Positions 1 to 9,503 are shown, counted from the first letter of the stretch. The stretch: 64,000 nucleotides of DNA from Candidatus Cryosericum septentrionale (GCF_003570995.1 NZ_QXIY01000002.1:1-64000), one strand, 5' to 3'. The notes: generated by a model from the sequence alone, not told the origin. Translations and numbers: made by a program.

Positions 1-347
1 AAGTCTTCTTCTGCGAGCAAGGCATGGAAGGCGGAGAGCGTCTTCGCATCAACGGTATCGGTCTTCGATCTGTTCCCCACTACCTTTGCGAAGTTCGCAC
101 TCTTCTTGGGGTTCACCTCAACCACCTGGACCTCATGCTCTGCAGCAAATGCACGCAGATAGTTGGAATAGGGTCCTGTGGGTTCATAGATGAACCGTAC
201 TGTCTCGTTCCACTCCCCTCCATACCTCTTCTTGAGGAGCTTCTTCAGGGTCTTCAAACCCTTCTCATTGGGAACCTCATCCTCTTGTGTTCCATCCCAG
301 AGCTCCAACGATTGCTTTGAAACATCAATGCCGATATACTCTGTCAT
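1..347 (-). CDS. IS110-family transposase (N-terminal part, cut by window edge)
   Basis: DEDD-type recombinase that moves an insertion sequence. Only the first 115 codons lie in the window. The N-terminus has the RuvC-like signature GIDVSK (Asp8), then YEPTGPY (Glu55) and a KTDTVDAKTL block (Asp97, Asp100); this order is diagnostic of the IS110 family. The ATG at 347 has a strong ribosome site (GGGAGG) just upstream. The sequence is less GC-rich than its neighbours, as expected for a mobile element. Whether the element is complete cannot be seen, because the serine-containing C-terminal domain lies outside the window. Confidence 0.9.
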   Translation of the reverse strand, partial: MTEYIGIDVSKQSLELWDGTQEDEVPNEKGLKTLKKLLKKRYGGEWNETVRFIYEPTGPYSNYLRAFAAEHEVQVVEVNPKKSANFAKVVGNRSKTDTVDAKTLSAFHALLAEED

Positions 348-629
348 ACGAAACCTCCCCATATGAGGAGAGTTTGCAATGGGTTGCCCTTCCATACGCG
401 TTTCATTTCGTCCACAACCCAAGCTGGAAGAACCTTCTTCCGCTTCTGATACTACACAAACTTTGGAAGGGCGATCCATCTATCGTACAAGCTCATGAGG
501 ATCCCTCATTGCTTCAATTAAGATACGATCTACCCATTCCTCTCACCCATACGCCTCTCAATAGTATCTCCTTCCTCGTCGTATGCGGTCCTTTTCATCG
601 TACGGAATTAAGATGATGCAACTCGACGG
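348..629 (-). other. non-coding end of the IS110 element, candidate bridge-RNA region
   Basis: About 280 bases with no credible gene lie upstream of the transposase start. Their composition is AT-richer than the flanking chromosome up to about 600-630. In IS110-group elements the non-coding DNA on the 5' side of the recombinase encodes the structured bridge RNA that pairs with target and donor DNA. Position and length fit that role, but I did not fold it and cannot see the exact element boundary. Assignment is by context only. Confidence 0.4.
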
Positions 630-657
630 TTGCCGAGGGCAGCAGCGCCTGTACAAT
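630..657 (+). promoter_or_regulatory. promoter of the PTS IIC gene
   Basis: TTGCCG (630-635) and TACAAT (652-657) are separated by 16 bases, about 65 bases before the ulaA-like start. Seen directly; use is inferred. Confidence 0.45.
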
Positions 658-723
658 AGGAATCTATGCCCAGAGGGTGCATTGGCGACAATCTGTAGAC
701 GTTGACACGTGGAGGAGACAGGG

Positions 724-1995
724 ATGCAGTCAGTATTCACGTTCATCAGGGACTTTCTGGGCACGCCGGCGGTGCTGGTCAGTATGGTCGGACTCGTCGG
801 CCTGGTCGTGCTGCACAAATCGTTCAGTGAAGTGCTGATGGGCACTGTCAAGACGATCGTCGGCTTCCTGGTGCTCGGTGTCGGCGCAGCCACAGTCATC
901 GGCTCACTGAACTATCTGGGACAGATGCTGCAGTTCGGGTTTCATATTCGAGGCGTCCTGCCCAACAACGAAGCCGTCATCGCGATTGCGCTCAAAATCC
1001 TTGGTTCGCAGCCCGGATGGGTCATGATCTTCGGTTTCCTGTTCAATGTTTTTCTGGCGCGGGTGACGAAGTGGAAGTATATCTTTCTCACCGGTCATCA
1101 CACACTCTATATGGCTATCCTGCTGGTCGCCGTGCTGACGGCCGCCGGCATGGCCGGTGTCTGGGTCACGGTTGTGGCTTCCATTCTTCTGGGCATGGTC
1201 ATGACCCTGATGCCTGCATTGGCTCAACCGTTGATGCGGGAGGTAATGGGAGGTGACGAGGTCGCCGTGGGCCATTTCGGGTCGCTGTCGTATATCGTAG
1301 CTGGATTGCTGGGCAAGTGGTTCGGCGACAGGACTCAGTCGACCGAGGACATCAGGCTGCCCAAAGGACTCGATTTCCTGCGCGATTCGCTGATCTCCTC
1401 GGGACTGGTCATGACGGTCCTCTTCATGGCGGTCACGCTGAAAGTGGGCTCCACCTTTGTGCAGGATACACTGGGGGTCACCCAGCATCCACTGGTCTTT
1501 GCGTTTGTCCAGGCGATGACGTTCGCCGCTGGCATGGCCATCATTGTTATCGGCGTCAATATGACACTGGCCGAGATCACGCCCGCCTTCCGGGGGATCG
1601 GCGAGAAGATCGTTCCCAACGCCAAACCGGCACTCGACGTTGCTATCACGTTCCCAAAGGCGCCAACGGCGATGATGATCGGGTTTCTGTCGTCACTGGC
1701 CGCCGGCGTTCTGTGTATGTTTCTTTTGCAGGTGCTGCACCTGCCGATCATCATCCCGAACCTTGTGCCGCACTTCTTCACCGGTGCGACGGCTGCCATT
1801 TTCGGCAATGCGACAGGCGGGCGCAAGGGCGCGGTCATCGGTGGATTCGCCAATGGCGTCATCATCAGCATCCTGCCCGCGCTGTTGCTGCCGTTGCTTG
1901 GGCCACAGCTGAGCACGCTGAATACGACCTGGAGCGACGCCGATTTCCTGTGGGTCGGCGTCGTGGTCGGAAACATCGCGCGCCTGTTCCACTAA
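724..1995 (+). CDS. ulaA: PTS ascorbate-type permease, EIIC (UlaA/SgaT family)
   Basis: Integral membrane component of a phosphotransferase transporter of the L-ascorbate superfamily, which imports and phosphorylates its substrate together with EIIA and EIIB. The protein of about 423 residues is almost wholly hydrophobic, with many membrane helices. It carries family-typical stretches such as [21 protein letters not shown] and [19 protein letters not shown] chose the ATG at 724 because GGAGGA lies 7 bases before it; an in-frame GTG at 709 lacks such a site. No EIIA, EIIB or sugar-phosphate gene is next to it, which is unusual, so it is either an orphan permease or served by subunits elsewhere. 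The substrate is inferred from family only. Confidence 0.85.
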   Translation: MQSVFTFIRDFLGTPAVLVSMVGLVGLVVLHKSFSEVLMGTVKTIVGFLVLGVGAATVIGSLNYLGQMLQFGFHIRGVLPNNEAVIAIALKILGSQPGWVMIFGFLFNVFLARVTKWKYIFLTGHHTLYMAILLVAVLTAAGMAGVWVTVVASILLGMVMTLMPALAQPLMREVMGGDEVAVGHFGSLSYIVAGLLGKWFGDRTQSTEDIRLPKGLDFLRDSLISSGLVMTVLFMAVTLKVGSTFVQDTLGVTQHPLVFAFVQAMTFAAGMAIIVIGVNMTLAEITPAFRGIGEKIVPNAKPALDVAITFPKAPTAMMIGFLSSLAAGVLCMFLLQVLHLPIIIPNLVPHFFTGATAAIFGNATGGRKGAVIGGFANGVIISILPALLLPLLGPQLSTLNTTWSDADFLWVGVVVGNIARLFH

Positions 1996-3001
1996 GTCCG
2001 TCCTGCCAGGTCACCGTTGTGCTGCGCGCCCCTGTCCAGGCGCCCAGACGCTGGAACGCGGCCTCGACCTGACCTGCCGGACGGAACACGGCACCATGGT
2101 CTCCGCCGTCCAGAACGCGAGACGGATCTTTCCAGGCAAGAAGCATGGCGTCGAACTTGGGCAGGAGGGTGACCGGAGGAACGTCGGGCAGAGGCTTCTG
2201 GAGGACGTCCGCGTCCTCCGTCAGAGCCAGCAGGGGCGAGCTACGGCCCTCGACCGCCACGGGTACCAGGAGCCCGCCTGCCCGGGTGGCGGTGTCGCGC
2301 ACCGTTGCTGCAGGCAGACCCGCCCAATGGGCGAAGTCGCTGAGGGTCGCCGGGGCGAACGTCCGCAGGTAGCGGAGCAGCAGCTCCTCGAGGGACTTGA
2401 TGCGCGTGCGTGGACGGAAGTGCAGGTCGGGCAGCCACGTGTCGCGGCGGGCGAAAACGGGTCGCACGCCCTTGGTGCCGACCATGAGGAGGTCTCCCTG
2501 GTACGCAAGTCCTTTCACGTCTTCACCCCAGCCTGCCCACGGAACGTCCCGAAGTAGAGGGACGGCTGCGTGGAGTGCTGTACGGCCCAGAGGTCCCCCC
2601 GCGAGCGCATGCAGGACGTTCTGCTCGACACGATGCCATGCGACCGGGTCCATGTCACACATGCGCAGCATCACTCGCTTGACCGCGAGGTGGTACCGTT
2701 CGCCGAATGAGCCGACCAGGAGGGCGAGGTCCTCGGCCGCCAGCACATGCAGGGTTCCGCGCAGACACCACGTCTTGACAAGCGAGCGCTCGCGTGCAAG
2801 CGCATGGTCGGTCCACGTGCGCGGGGCCGATGGGCAGCGCGCGTGGATGGCAAATGGAATGGAGGCGGCATACTGCGCCTGGACGGCGACCATGGCGCGG
2901 ATGCCCGCAAGCGGCTCGCCGAACGGCTGCGAGATGCCGCCCCATGCCAGCGCGAAGTCGGTTGCCTGCCGTGTAGTGATGTGCAGTGCTGCGGGCTTCA
3001 C
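1865..3001 (-). CDS. winged-helix DNA-binding domain protein (HTH_42 / YcaQ-like), C-terminus altered
   Basis: Resembles the HTH_42 family of winged-helix proteins, which includes the interstrand-crosslink glycosylases YcaQ/AlkX. Family-like stretches are the N-terminal [20 protein letters not shown] region, the GRTALH and [22 protein letters not shown] segments, and the late [19 protein letters not shown] and [10 protein letters not shown]. The last 40 or so codons are Arg/Ser-rich and lie antisense to the end of the PTS gene, overlapping it by 131 bases. They look like read-on sequence rather than native protein, so the original C-terminus seems lost at a junction. The start is GTG and has no clear ribosome site. 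Function in base-excision repair is possible but not shown. Confidence 0.65.
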   Translation of the reverse strand: MKPAALHITTRQATDFALAWGGISQPFGEPLAGIRAMVAVQAQYAASIPFAIHARCPSAPRTWTDHALARERSLVKTWCLRGTLHVLAAEDLALLVGSFGERYHLAVKRVMLRMCDMDPVAWHRVEQNVLHALAGGPLGRTALHAAVPLLRDVPWAGWGEDVKGLAYQGDLLMVGTKGVRPVFARRDTWLPDLHFRPRTRIKSLEELLLRYLRTFAPATLSDFAHWAGLPAATVRDTATRAGGLLVPVAVEGRSSPLLALTEDADVLQKPLPDVPPVTLLPKFDAMLLAWKDPSRVLDGGDHGAVFRPAGQVEAAFQRLGAWTGARSTTVTWQDGLSGTGARCFRPRRRPTGNRRRSRSYSACSAVAQATAATARAGC

Positions 3002-3158
3002 GGGAACACCAGGAGCCGGACACGACTCGGCCCATGCACGCTGTAAACATTCGGCCGGTCTGAATGTGGCATTTTTCCTCCAGTCACATGGTTATCTTGC
3101 CAGTATATCCCATGATGCGGCGTCATGCCGGCTGATGAGACACACGAGGCGGGATGCA

Positions 3159-3186
3159 GAAAAGGCGGGCGCAGATGCACCCGCCT
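3159..3186 (-). terminator. intrinsic terminator of amt
   Basis: On the minus strand a perfect 7-bp stem AGGCGGG/CCCGCCT (3180-3186 with 3163-3169) is followed by TTTTC, just past the amt stop. Confidence 0.75.
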
Positions 3187-3213
3187 GACAGTAGAACAAC
3201 TGATATGTGAGAT

Positions 3214-4428
3214 CTAGTATGCCTGCTCGCCGAACTCTCCCATGTCCAGTCCGTGGGCTTCCACAGCCTCGCTGACCCGCATGAGGCGGATGGCGTTCAT
3301 GACCTTGAGGATAACCATTGTGATGAGGAAAGCATAGGCAGAGACGACGACCACGGCTAGGATCTGGACGCCGAACTGGTGCCAGTTTCCTTCGATCAGG
3401 CCGGAGATGCCGTTCACGGCTTTCTGGGCGAAGATGCCGGTGTAGATGGGACCAAAGAAACCGCCGATGCCGTGGCAGGCAAACACGTCCAAGGCATCGT
3501 CGACATGCCATTTGTGTAGCAGTGCAACCACGAAGAAGGAGATCAGTCCTGCTGTGATGCCGATGATGACTGCAGCCCATGGGAGGACATAGCCCGAGGA
3601 GGGGGTGATGGCGGCCAGGCCGACCACGGCGCCGACAAGCGGAGCCACGACGCTGACTTTCTTGTGGGTCTTCCAGTCCACAAACAGCCAGGTCATCATG
3701 CCAGCAGCGGCGGCCAGCATGGTGTTGACCCACGCATACGCTGCAACGCCGTTTGCGGCATATGCGCTGCCGCCATTGAAGCCGAACCAGCCGAACCACA
3801 GCAGAGCCGTGCCAAGGGCGACATAGGTGATATTACTCGGCGCAAGGCTCTCATTCTTGGTAAACTTGCGTTTTCCGATGACGAATACCGAGGCCAGAGC
3901 GGCTATCCCCGCCGTCAGATGGATGACGATACCTCCCGCAAAATCGACGACGCCCATCTTCTGCAGCCAGCCTCCGCCCCAGACCCAGTGCGCCACGGGG
4001 GCGTAGATTAGCAGAACCCAGATCACGATGAACCATAGATAGGTTGCAAACTTCATGCGACCTGCGAAGGCGCCGGTGATGAGAGGCGGCGTGATGATGA
4101 CAAACATCATCTGGTACAGGAAGAACACGAGGAAGGGGATCGTCGTCGCATATGCAGTGCTGGGCGTCATCCTCACACCACGAAGTCCGAAGAATTCCAA
4201 CCCGCCGATGACGCCGCCGATGTCATGTCCAAACGCCAAGGAAAACCCGCCAAAGAACCAGACGAGGCCCACGAGGCCCATGGCGATGAAGCTCTGCAGC
4301 ACAAGAGACAACATATTCTTGCGCCGCGCGAGACCGCCATAGAAAAAGGCAAGCCCCGGGGTCATAATAAAGACGAACGCTGCGCTGACCAGCACGAGTG
4401 CAGTATCTGCACTGTTGATTGTACCCAT
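3214..4428 (-). CDS. amt: ammonium transporter, Amt/MEP/Rh family
   Basis: Membrane channel for ammonium uptake, 404 residues and about 11 helices. Clear family features: N-terminal LVLVSAAFVFIMTPGLAFFYGG, the conserved His segments (DDALDVFACHGIGG), and the cytoplasmic tail ending HGLDMGEFGEQAY, which in AmtB interacts with PII proteins. The ATG at 4428 is preceded by GGGAGGT; a longer reading from 4449 adds seven residues with no ribosome site. It is a single-gene unit with its own promoter and terminator. No glnB/glnK is adjacent, unlike the common glnK-amtB pairing, so any PII partner is elsewhere. Confidence 0.95.
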   Translation of the reverse strand: MGTINSADTALVLVSAAFVFIMTPGLAFFYGGLARRKNMLSLVLQSFIAMGLVGLVWFFGGFSLAFGHDIGGVIGGLEFFGLRGVRMTPSTAYATTIPFLVFFLYQMMFVIITPPLITGAFAGRMKFATYLWFIVIWVLLIYAPVAHWVWGGGWLQKMGVVDFAGGIVIHLTAGIAALASVFVIGKRKFTKNESLAPSNITYVALGTALLWFGWFGFNGGSAYAANGVAAYAWVNTMLAAAAGMMTWLFVDWKTHKKVSVVAPLVGAVVGLAAITPSSGYVLPWAAVIIGITAGLISFFVVALLHKWHVDDALDVFACHGIGGFFGPIYTGIFAQKAVNGISGLIEGNWHQFGVQILAVVVVSAYAFLITMVILKVMNAIRLMRVSEAVEAHGLDMGEFGEQAY

Positions 4429-4473
4429 TCTTACCTCCCAGGAAACCAAAACGCTGCCCGGGCGTACTGACAG

Positions 4474-4522
4474 CCCGAGTTCATAACCTTATGAATCATG
4501 CTCGGGAGGCGGGACATGTCAA
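4474..4522 (-). promoter_or_regulatory. amt promoter with nested palindrome (operator candidate)
   Basis: Minus-strand TTGACA (4522-4517) and CATGAT (4500-4495) have a 16-base spacer. Overlapping the expected transcription start is a perfect inverted repeat TTCATAA-CC-TTATGAA (4480-4495), flanked by a second inverted pair CCCGAG (4474-4479) / CTCGGG (4501-4506). The layout suits a dimeric repressor or nitrogen regulator; the protein is unknown. Confidence 0.5.
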
Positions 4523-4588
4523 GGCTAGAACCATGATTCTGCGGTATCACAGTATGGGCCGTGCTCCTGTTCGACGACGTCGGGTGGT

Positions 4589-5650
4589 TCATGGCTCACG
4601 TGGAGGAGCCTGTGCTAGTTTTGGCGCCAGTGTTTCATCAGCGGCGAGCGTCCGCATGATGACGCTGCGCAGAAAGCGCTGATCTCCAAGCCGGTTCTTC
4701 AGCGCTGTCTCGAGTGCTCCCACAGGATACAGGTTCTGCGGCGCCCTGGTGTCGCCCCACAGGTTGCTTGAGTAGTGCACCGCGATAGCGGAGGCGAGGT
4801 TGGCCAGGTGTATCGCCTCGGTCAGCCCCATGACAGGAAGCTCGATACGGACCAGGTTGGCCATCTGGCTGGTGAAGGGTGTGACCGCTTGAAGGCGCAG
4901 GAAGAAGCTCATCTTGCTGCTGCCCCTGCTTTCCGGATAGCGGATCTCAAAGATTGGGGTCCGTTCGGCGGTCTTGAGGCTGAGCACCGTCGCGAACTGT
5001 TCGCGCTGGAGGTAGGCCTCCTGGACGTTCTTGATGATGCCTGCCAGCTTGCCGGTCCCGGCGGCCAGGCGGTGTTCGTACGGGATGGGACCGTCTGTCA
5101 CGACTGCCTGCACGTCCGGGCGGTCCACTTCTTTCTGCGCGACATCGTGTTCTAGCTCCTGCATGAGGTTGTTGAGTTCCTGGCCGAAGTCGCCCGGGTC
5201 ATGGCTTGCGGCGCTGCGAATCTCATATTCGACGTCGAACGGACACGACGCATCGCTCGCCAGCTTGAGCGTCTTCGTGTCCGGGTCGGGCGCGTTGGTC
5301 ACGAAGTAGTGCCGCACGGCCTCGTCGCACAGCGCCTCGGTGACGTCGTGGGCGTGGGAGCCGCACATCTGCATGCAGCCCGCGGCCACAGAACCGAAGA
5401 CGCCATAGTATGGCGGATTGCCGTCGATGATGCCGTGCATGTCGATACGACGCACGCCGTCGACGAACGCGACACGAACGGTGTCGACTTCCGCGAACGC
5501 CTCGTCGGGCACGCGAACGGCTGCCCAGTGGTCAAGGTCGCGGCATTCGGTGGTCGGCACCACCTCATAGGAACGTTTCTGGTCAGTCAATGCGACCTCC
5601 GTGGAACCGGTGTAGACGCTCTGCCAGTAGTCGGGACGGATACGCATCAT
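4589..5650 (-). CDS. NurA-domain nuclease (SbcCD-linked)
   Basis: Probable 5'-3' nuclease of the NurA fold acting with SbcCD at DNA ends. The 353-residue protein has a conserved-looking N-terminal Asp motif (VRVAFVDGVRR, about residues 58-68), then a central TDGPIPYEHRL with GIIKNVQEAYL, and a late IFEIRYPESRG strand. This order (FVDG, DGP, GxxK, late basic strand) is that of NurA proteins. Its ATG overlaps the sbcC stop by 4 bases (ATGA), so it is translationally coupled as the third gene of sbcD-sbcC-nurA. In archaea NurA works with HerA, Mre11 and Rad50; no HerA-type helicase gene is in this window. The assignment rests on motif pattern plus context. Confidence 0.65.
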   Translation of the reverse strand: MMRIRPDYWQSVYTGSTEVALTDQKRSYEVVPTTECRDLDHWAAVRVPDEAFAEVDTVRVAFVDGVRRIDMHGIIDGNPPYYGVFGSVAAGCMQMCGSHAHDVTEALCDEAVRHYFVTNAPDPDTKTLKLASDASCPFDVEYEIRSAASHDPGDFGQELNNLMQELEHDVAQKEVDRPDVQAVVTDGPIPYEHRLAAGTGKLAGIIKNVQEAYLQREQFATVLSLKTAERTPIFEIRYPESRGSSKMSFFLRLQAVTPFTSQMANLVRIELPVMGLTEAIHLANLASAIAVHYSSNLWGDTRAPQNLYPVGALETALKNRLGDQRFLRSVIMRTLAADETLAPKLAQAPPREP

Positions 5651-8301
5651 GCCATCTCCCGACGCGCGATGTGCGCCGAACCACTCTGATTCGTCACCTG
5701 GAGGACTGTTTCGAAGCGCTCCACGAGGTCCGCCCTGTGGGTGATGATGCCGACGAGTGAACCGTCTCGGCGCAGGGACTCCAGGACATCGGCGACACCT
5801 TGGACAGTGGTCTCGTCCAGTGTTCCGAAGCCCTCGTCGATGAAGAAGCTGTCCAAGTCCACGCTCGTCGACAGCAGGTCCTTGACGGCCAGAGCCAGTG
5901 CAAGAGAAGCGAGGAAGGTTTCCCCCCCGGACAGCGTGGCGACATCTCGCGGTCCAGAGGAGCTGAACGAGTCCTGCACCATCATCTGGTCGCCCTCGTC
6001 GAGCAGCAACTCGAAGCGTCCCTTGCTCAGAATGCGCAAATGGTCGTTTGCCGTCACCAGCAGCTGTTCGAGGATGCCGCTGCTGACGAACGCCACCATA
6101 CCCTTGCTGCCGAAGTCACGGGCGACCTGCTGGTAGGTGGACAGCAAGCGCGTTACCTGTTCCTTGCGGGCCAGGCGGTCGGCGAGGAATGCTCGGCGGG
6201 CGAGGAGGTCATCCTTACTGCGGCGGGCGGCTGTCAGGTCCTCCTGTGCGCGGGCGAAGTCCGTGGCGGCAGTCTCACGTGCGGCGCGCGCTGCTTCGAG
6301 GTCCGCCTCCGATGGCAGATCGGGGCCGAGCTCCTGCTCCAGCATTTCCACCTGCGCAGTCGCGGCAGCGGTGTCGTGGTCGTACTGCCTCACCGACACC
6401 TGAAGTGCGACGAGCTGGTCGGCAGGGAGGACGGCGGTTTTCATCGACGCGATAGAGTCGAACCCGTGTGTGCCGGCCTGGGTTAGCAGGTCACGCTGCA
6501 GCGTTTCATGCTGGATTTCCGCCTGTCTGCGCTGGCCCTCCAGCGCGGCAGCCTCTGTCTGGAACCCGGCCAACTGCGTGCGGACGGCTTCTTCCTTTCG
6601 GCGCTGTTCTTCGAGTTGTGCGACGATCGTTTTCTGCGCCGTGCGGGTCGTCGTCTCCTGCCCTCGCAGCTGCGTGAGTCGCATACGGAGGAACGCCACG
6701 GGATTGCTACTGCCTTCGCGGGCAACCGTCGGGTCCATGAGCAGGCGCAGGGTCAGTTCGTGCGCTTCATGCTGGTCGTCCTTGTCTTCGGTCTTCAGAA
6801 CGGTCAGCTGTCTGGCCAGTTCCTCGAGCCGGACTCTGTCCGCTTCAGATTTTTTCTCATGCACCGTGAGATTGTCCTGGCAGTGTTCAGAACTCTTGCG
6901 CGCCTCATCACGGACTGTCTTGAAGCGAGCAAAGTCCAGATGCTCGGCATGCGCGACCAGTTCTTCTACGACATGACCGCACACCGGGCAGGTGTCGCCT
7001 GGCCTGAGGCCCTGCTGGACGACGACTGCGGCGTTGTCTGAGCGTGCTCGTTCGAACGCGTCTTCGGCTTGTGTTGACGCGTCGCGCGCCCTGGCGAGCG
7101 CTTCCTGGAGCTGGATCCGGCTCTCGTCCTGTACCTTCATGGTCTCATTCAGTTGTGTGATGCTGTGTTCGAGTCCCTGGGCCTTGTTCGTGGCAGAATC
7201 GGTCTTGTGCTGGAGTTCCTCCAGCCGGGCGGCAAATGGCTGGAGGTCGCTCAGGCGCGCAATCGCAGAGGAGATCTCATCCAGTTTCTCGGCAAATGCG
7301 GCCTCGCCTGCACGCAGGGAGGTATCGGCACGGACGGCCTGCGCAGTCTCGAGAGCCTTCTGTGTGGTTGTGACAGCGGCAGACGCCTTGTCACGGTCGG
7401 CGATCAGCTTCTCCAGTTCAGCAGCCAGGCGCGCCCAATTGGCCAGTGACGGCTGCAGCGATGCAAGAGCGAGGCTGGTGGCAAGGCGCGAGCGGTCGCT
7501 GGCGACCGCGTCCGCCTTGTCGCGAAGGGCCCCAAGCTGTCCCTGAAGCTTCGCCAGCTGCCGTGCCTTTGACGCCCGCTGTTCCATCATGGCCAGTGCC
7601 AGCTCGTCAGCCTTGAGCTGTTCCTGGAGCAGCGCGACCTGGTATCCGGCGTCTGTGACGGCGTGGTCCAGGAGACCCATAGCTTCGTCGGTGATGGCGT
7701 TCTGGTCGATACCCGCCAGGTCGTGGTCCAGGCCGCCCAGTTCGCCCATCAGCGTCCCCGCATGGGTGCCGGCCGCCTTGCCGATGTGCTCGTAGATGTC
7801 CAGGTTGAGCAGCGAGATGAGGATATCCCTGCGCGCGCGGGGCGTGTCGGGTTTCAGAAAGCGGTCGAACTGGCCCTGCGGCAGAACGATGATGCGTGTG
7901 AAGACGTCGAAGTTCATGTGCAGAAGGGTCTCTTCGATGTAGCGGTCGGCGTCCTTCTTCTTCAGGAGCTGGTTGAGCTGGTCGCCGTCCTTGAAAACCT
8001 GGACGTCCTCCCTCGTGGCTGTTCCCTGCCGGATGATCCTGTACGTCGCGCCACCAAGGTCGAACGTGAGGGCGACGTGAAACTGCTTGGCGCCGCGGCT
8101 GATGACGTTCTCGCGCTGGCCGTTCTCTGTCCGGATGCGTGGGATGCGTCCATAGAGAGCATAGCAGATCGCGTCGACGATCGAGGACTTGCCCGAACCA
8201 GTTTCTCCTACGATGGCGAACAGCGACAGGTCGTGGAAGTCCAAGGTGACCGGGTCGCGGTAGGGCATGAAGTTTTCGACTTCAAGCGTCTGTATCCGCA
8301 T
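5647..8301 (-). CDS. sbcC: exonuclease SbcC (Rad50-like ATPase)
   Basis: SMC-type ATPase subunit of the SbcCD nuclease, which cleaves hairpins and processes double-strand ends. The 884 residues have the expected plan: Walker A GETGSGKSS at 32-40, a long coiled coil, the zinc hook CPVC at 438-441, a second coiled coil, the ABC signature LSGGETFLASLALALA near 787, and Walker B FFIDEGFGTLDE near 818. Length is typical of bacterial SbcC outside the enterics. Its start overlaps the end of sbcD by 20 bases and its stop overlaps the next ATG, so the three genes form one coupled operon. Confidence 0.97.
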   Translation of the reverse strand: MRIQTLEVENFMPYRDPVTLDFHDLSLFAIVGETGSGKSSIVDAICYALYGRIPRIRTENGQRENVISRGAKQFHVALTFDLGGATYRIIRQGTATREDVQVFKDGDQLNQLLKKKDADRYIEETLLHMNFDVFTRIIVLPQGQFDRFLKPDTPRARRDILISLLNLDIYEHIGKAAGTHAGTLMGELGGLDHDLAGIDQNAITDEAMGLLDHAVTDAGYQVALLQEQLKADELALAMMEQRASKARQLAKLQGQLGALRDKADAVASDRSRLATSLALASLQPSLANWARLAAELEKLIADRDKASAAVTTTQKALETAQAVRADTSLRAGEAAFAEKLDEISSAIARLSDLQPFAARLEELQHKTDSATNKAQGLEHSITQLNETMKVQDESRIQLQEALARARDASTQAEDAFERARSDNAAVVVQQGLRPGDTCPVCGHVVEELVAHAEHLDFARFKTVRDEARKSSEHCQDNLTVHEKKSEADRVRLEELARQLTVLKTEDKDDQHEAHELTLRLLMDPTVAREGSSNPVAFLRMRLTQLRGQETTTRTAQKTIVAQLEEQRRKEEAVRTQLAGFQTEAAALEGQRRQAEIQHETLQRDLLTQAGTHGFDSIASMKTAVLPADQLVALQVSVRQYDHDTAAATAQVEMLEQELGPDLPSEADLEAARAARETAATDFARAQEDLTAARRSKDDLLARRAFLADRLARKEQVTRLLSTYQQVARDFGSKGMVAFVSSGILEQLLVTANDHLRILSKGRFELLLDEGDQMMVQDSFSSSGPRDVATLSGGETFLASLALALAVKDLLSTSVDLDSFFIDEGFGTLDETTVQGVADVLESLRRDGSLVGIITHRADLVERFETVLQVTNQSGSAHIARREMA

Positions 8302-9433
8302 GGGTCACCTCCTGGAACAATTCACCGACCACCTTTATGACGTCTTCTGTGGCGTCCCCGTTGTATGCCCGGTACATCGACTGCACGGTCTCGAAGCTTG
8401 TACTTGCCAGTGCCTCAATGGTCGGACGGGTCGTCGCCTCAGCCTCGGAACGCAGGAACTCCACCTTGACGACCCACGGGCAGACAGCGCGTATCTCGCC
8501 CTGCAGGTTGAACGGCGGGTCGTCGGCATGGATGCGCGCCTTCGTGTATCCACGGTCTCTGTACGGCTCCAGGCGGCTGGCCCAGTCGTCGACCGCACAC
8601 TCGACATTGTGCAGCTCGATGGCGGATTTCAGCTCACAGAACTGGACGGTGAGATTGCCCTTCGTGTCCGCGTCCACGAGGTTGAACCCCTTCGGCGTCC
8701 CCTCCTCGCTGAAGTTGACGCGGAAGATACTGCCGGAGTATTCCGAGCGTGCGGGCGCCTTCACCAGCTGCTGGTGGCGATGGACGTGGCCAAGGGCGTT
8801 GTACATCGTCGAAGACGGCAGGCTTTGCGCAGGGACGGCAAAGAATGGGCTGACCGACATGGGGCGTTCCGTGTCCGTCAGCTGGGCACCAGCGATCATG
8901 AGGTGGGCGGCAAAGACGTTGATGTCGGATGCATGCATCTGCCCGGCAAGCCACCGGATAAACGTGCTGACACTGCCGGTGTAGTCGCCCTGAACGTCGT
9001 CGCCTGCTCCATTCAGCTTCATGACCACGCGTTCGTGGGGGTACGGGAGTGCCGTCACGACGACGGGCTCGTCGGCGCGCGAACGGAACCCGACTTGATA
9101 CTGCTCACCAGACGGCTTCTCGAAGACGGCTGCCGTCCCCAGACTCAGCAGGCTCTTGCTGGGAACGAACACCTGTCCGTCGTGGTTGCCGGCCAGGACG
9201 ACCGAGCGGATGCCCGCGCTGCTGAGGCGGGCAAAGAAGTCGAAGACGAGTTTCTGGCTGATATTGCTAGGCATCGGATTGTCGAACACGTCACCCGCGA
9301 CGATCACTACGTCCACCTTCTCGGTCTGCGCAGCGGCAAACAGCTCGTCCAGCAGCTTCCCTGTTTCGTCAAACCTGTCCAGCCCAGCGAGTGTGCTTCC
9401 AACATGCCAGTCGGCGGTATGCAGTAGTCTCAT
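8282..9433 (-). CDS. sbcD: exonuclease SbcD (Mre11-like nuclease)
   Basis: Metallophosphoesterase subunit of SbcCD. All metal-binding motifs are visible: HTADWHVG (Asp8, His10), VIVAGDVFDN, VVLAGNHDG, VFAAHLMI and LGHVHRHQ. At 383 residues it is normal for the family. It is first in the operon with sbcC and the NurA-like gene. The ATG has no ribosome binding site, and a consensus -10 box ends only six bases before it, which suggests a leaderless transcript. Confidence 0.97.
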   Translation of the reverse strand: MRLLHTADWHVGSTLAGLDRFDETGKLLDELFAAAQTEKVDVVIVAGDVFDNPMPSNISQKLVFDFFARLSSAGIRSVVLAGNHDGQVFVPSKSLLSLGTAAVFEKPSGEQYQVGFRSRADEPVVVTALPYPHERVVMKLNGAGDDVQGDYTGSVSTFIRWLAGQMHASDINVFAAHLMIAGAQLTDTERPMSVSPFFAVPAQSLPSSTMYNALGHVHRHQQLVKAPARSEYSGSIFRVNFSEEGTPKGFNLVDADTKGNLTVQFCELKSAIELHNVECAVDDWASRLEPYRDRGYTKARIHADDPPFNLQGEIRAVCPWVVKVEFLRSEAEATTRPTIEALASTSFETVQSMYRAYNGDATEDVIKVVGELFQEVTHADTDA

Positions 9434-9439
9434 GAGCTT

Positions 9440-9445
9440 AGTATA
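9440..9445 (-). promoter_or_regulatory. -10 box of sbcD, probably giving a leaderless mRNA
   Basis: TATACT on the minus strand ends six bases before the sbcD ATG, so transcription should start at or within a base or two of the A of ATG. No strong -35 box was recognised. Confidence 0.45.
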
Positions 9446-9503
9446 CTGCCAATTCCCAAGACTCCACCTGCCGATCTTTCATTCCCGGGCTCGTCTCCTG
9501 TGT

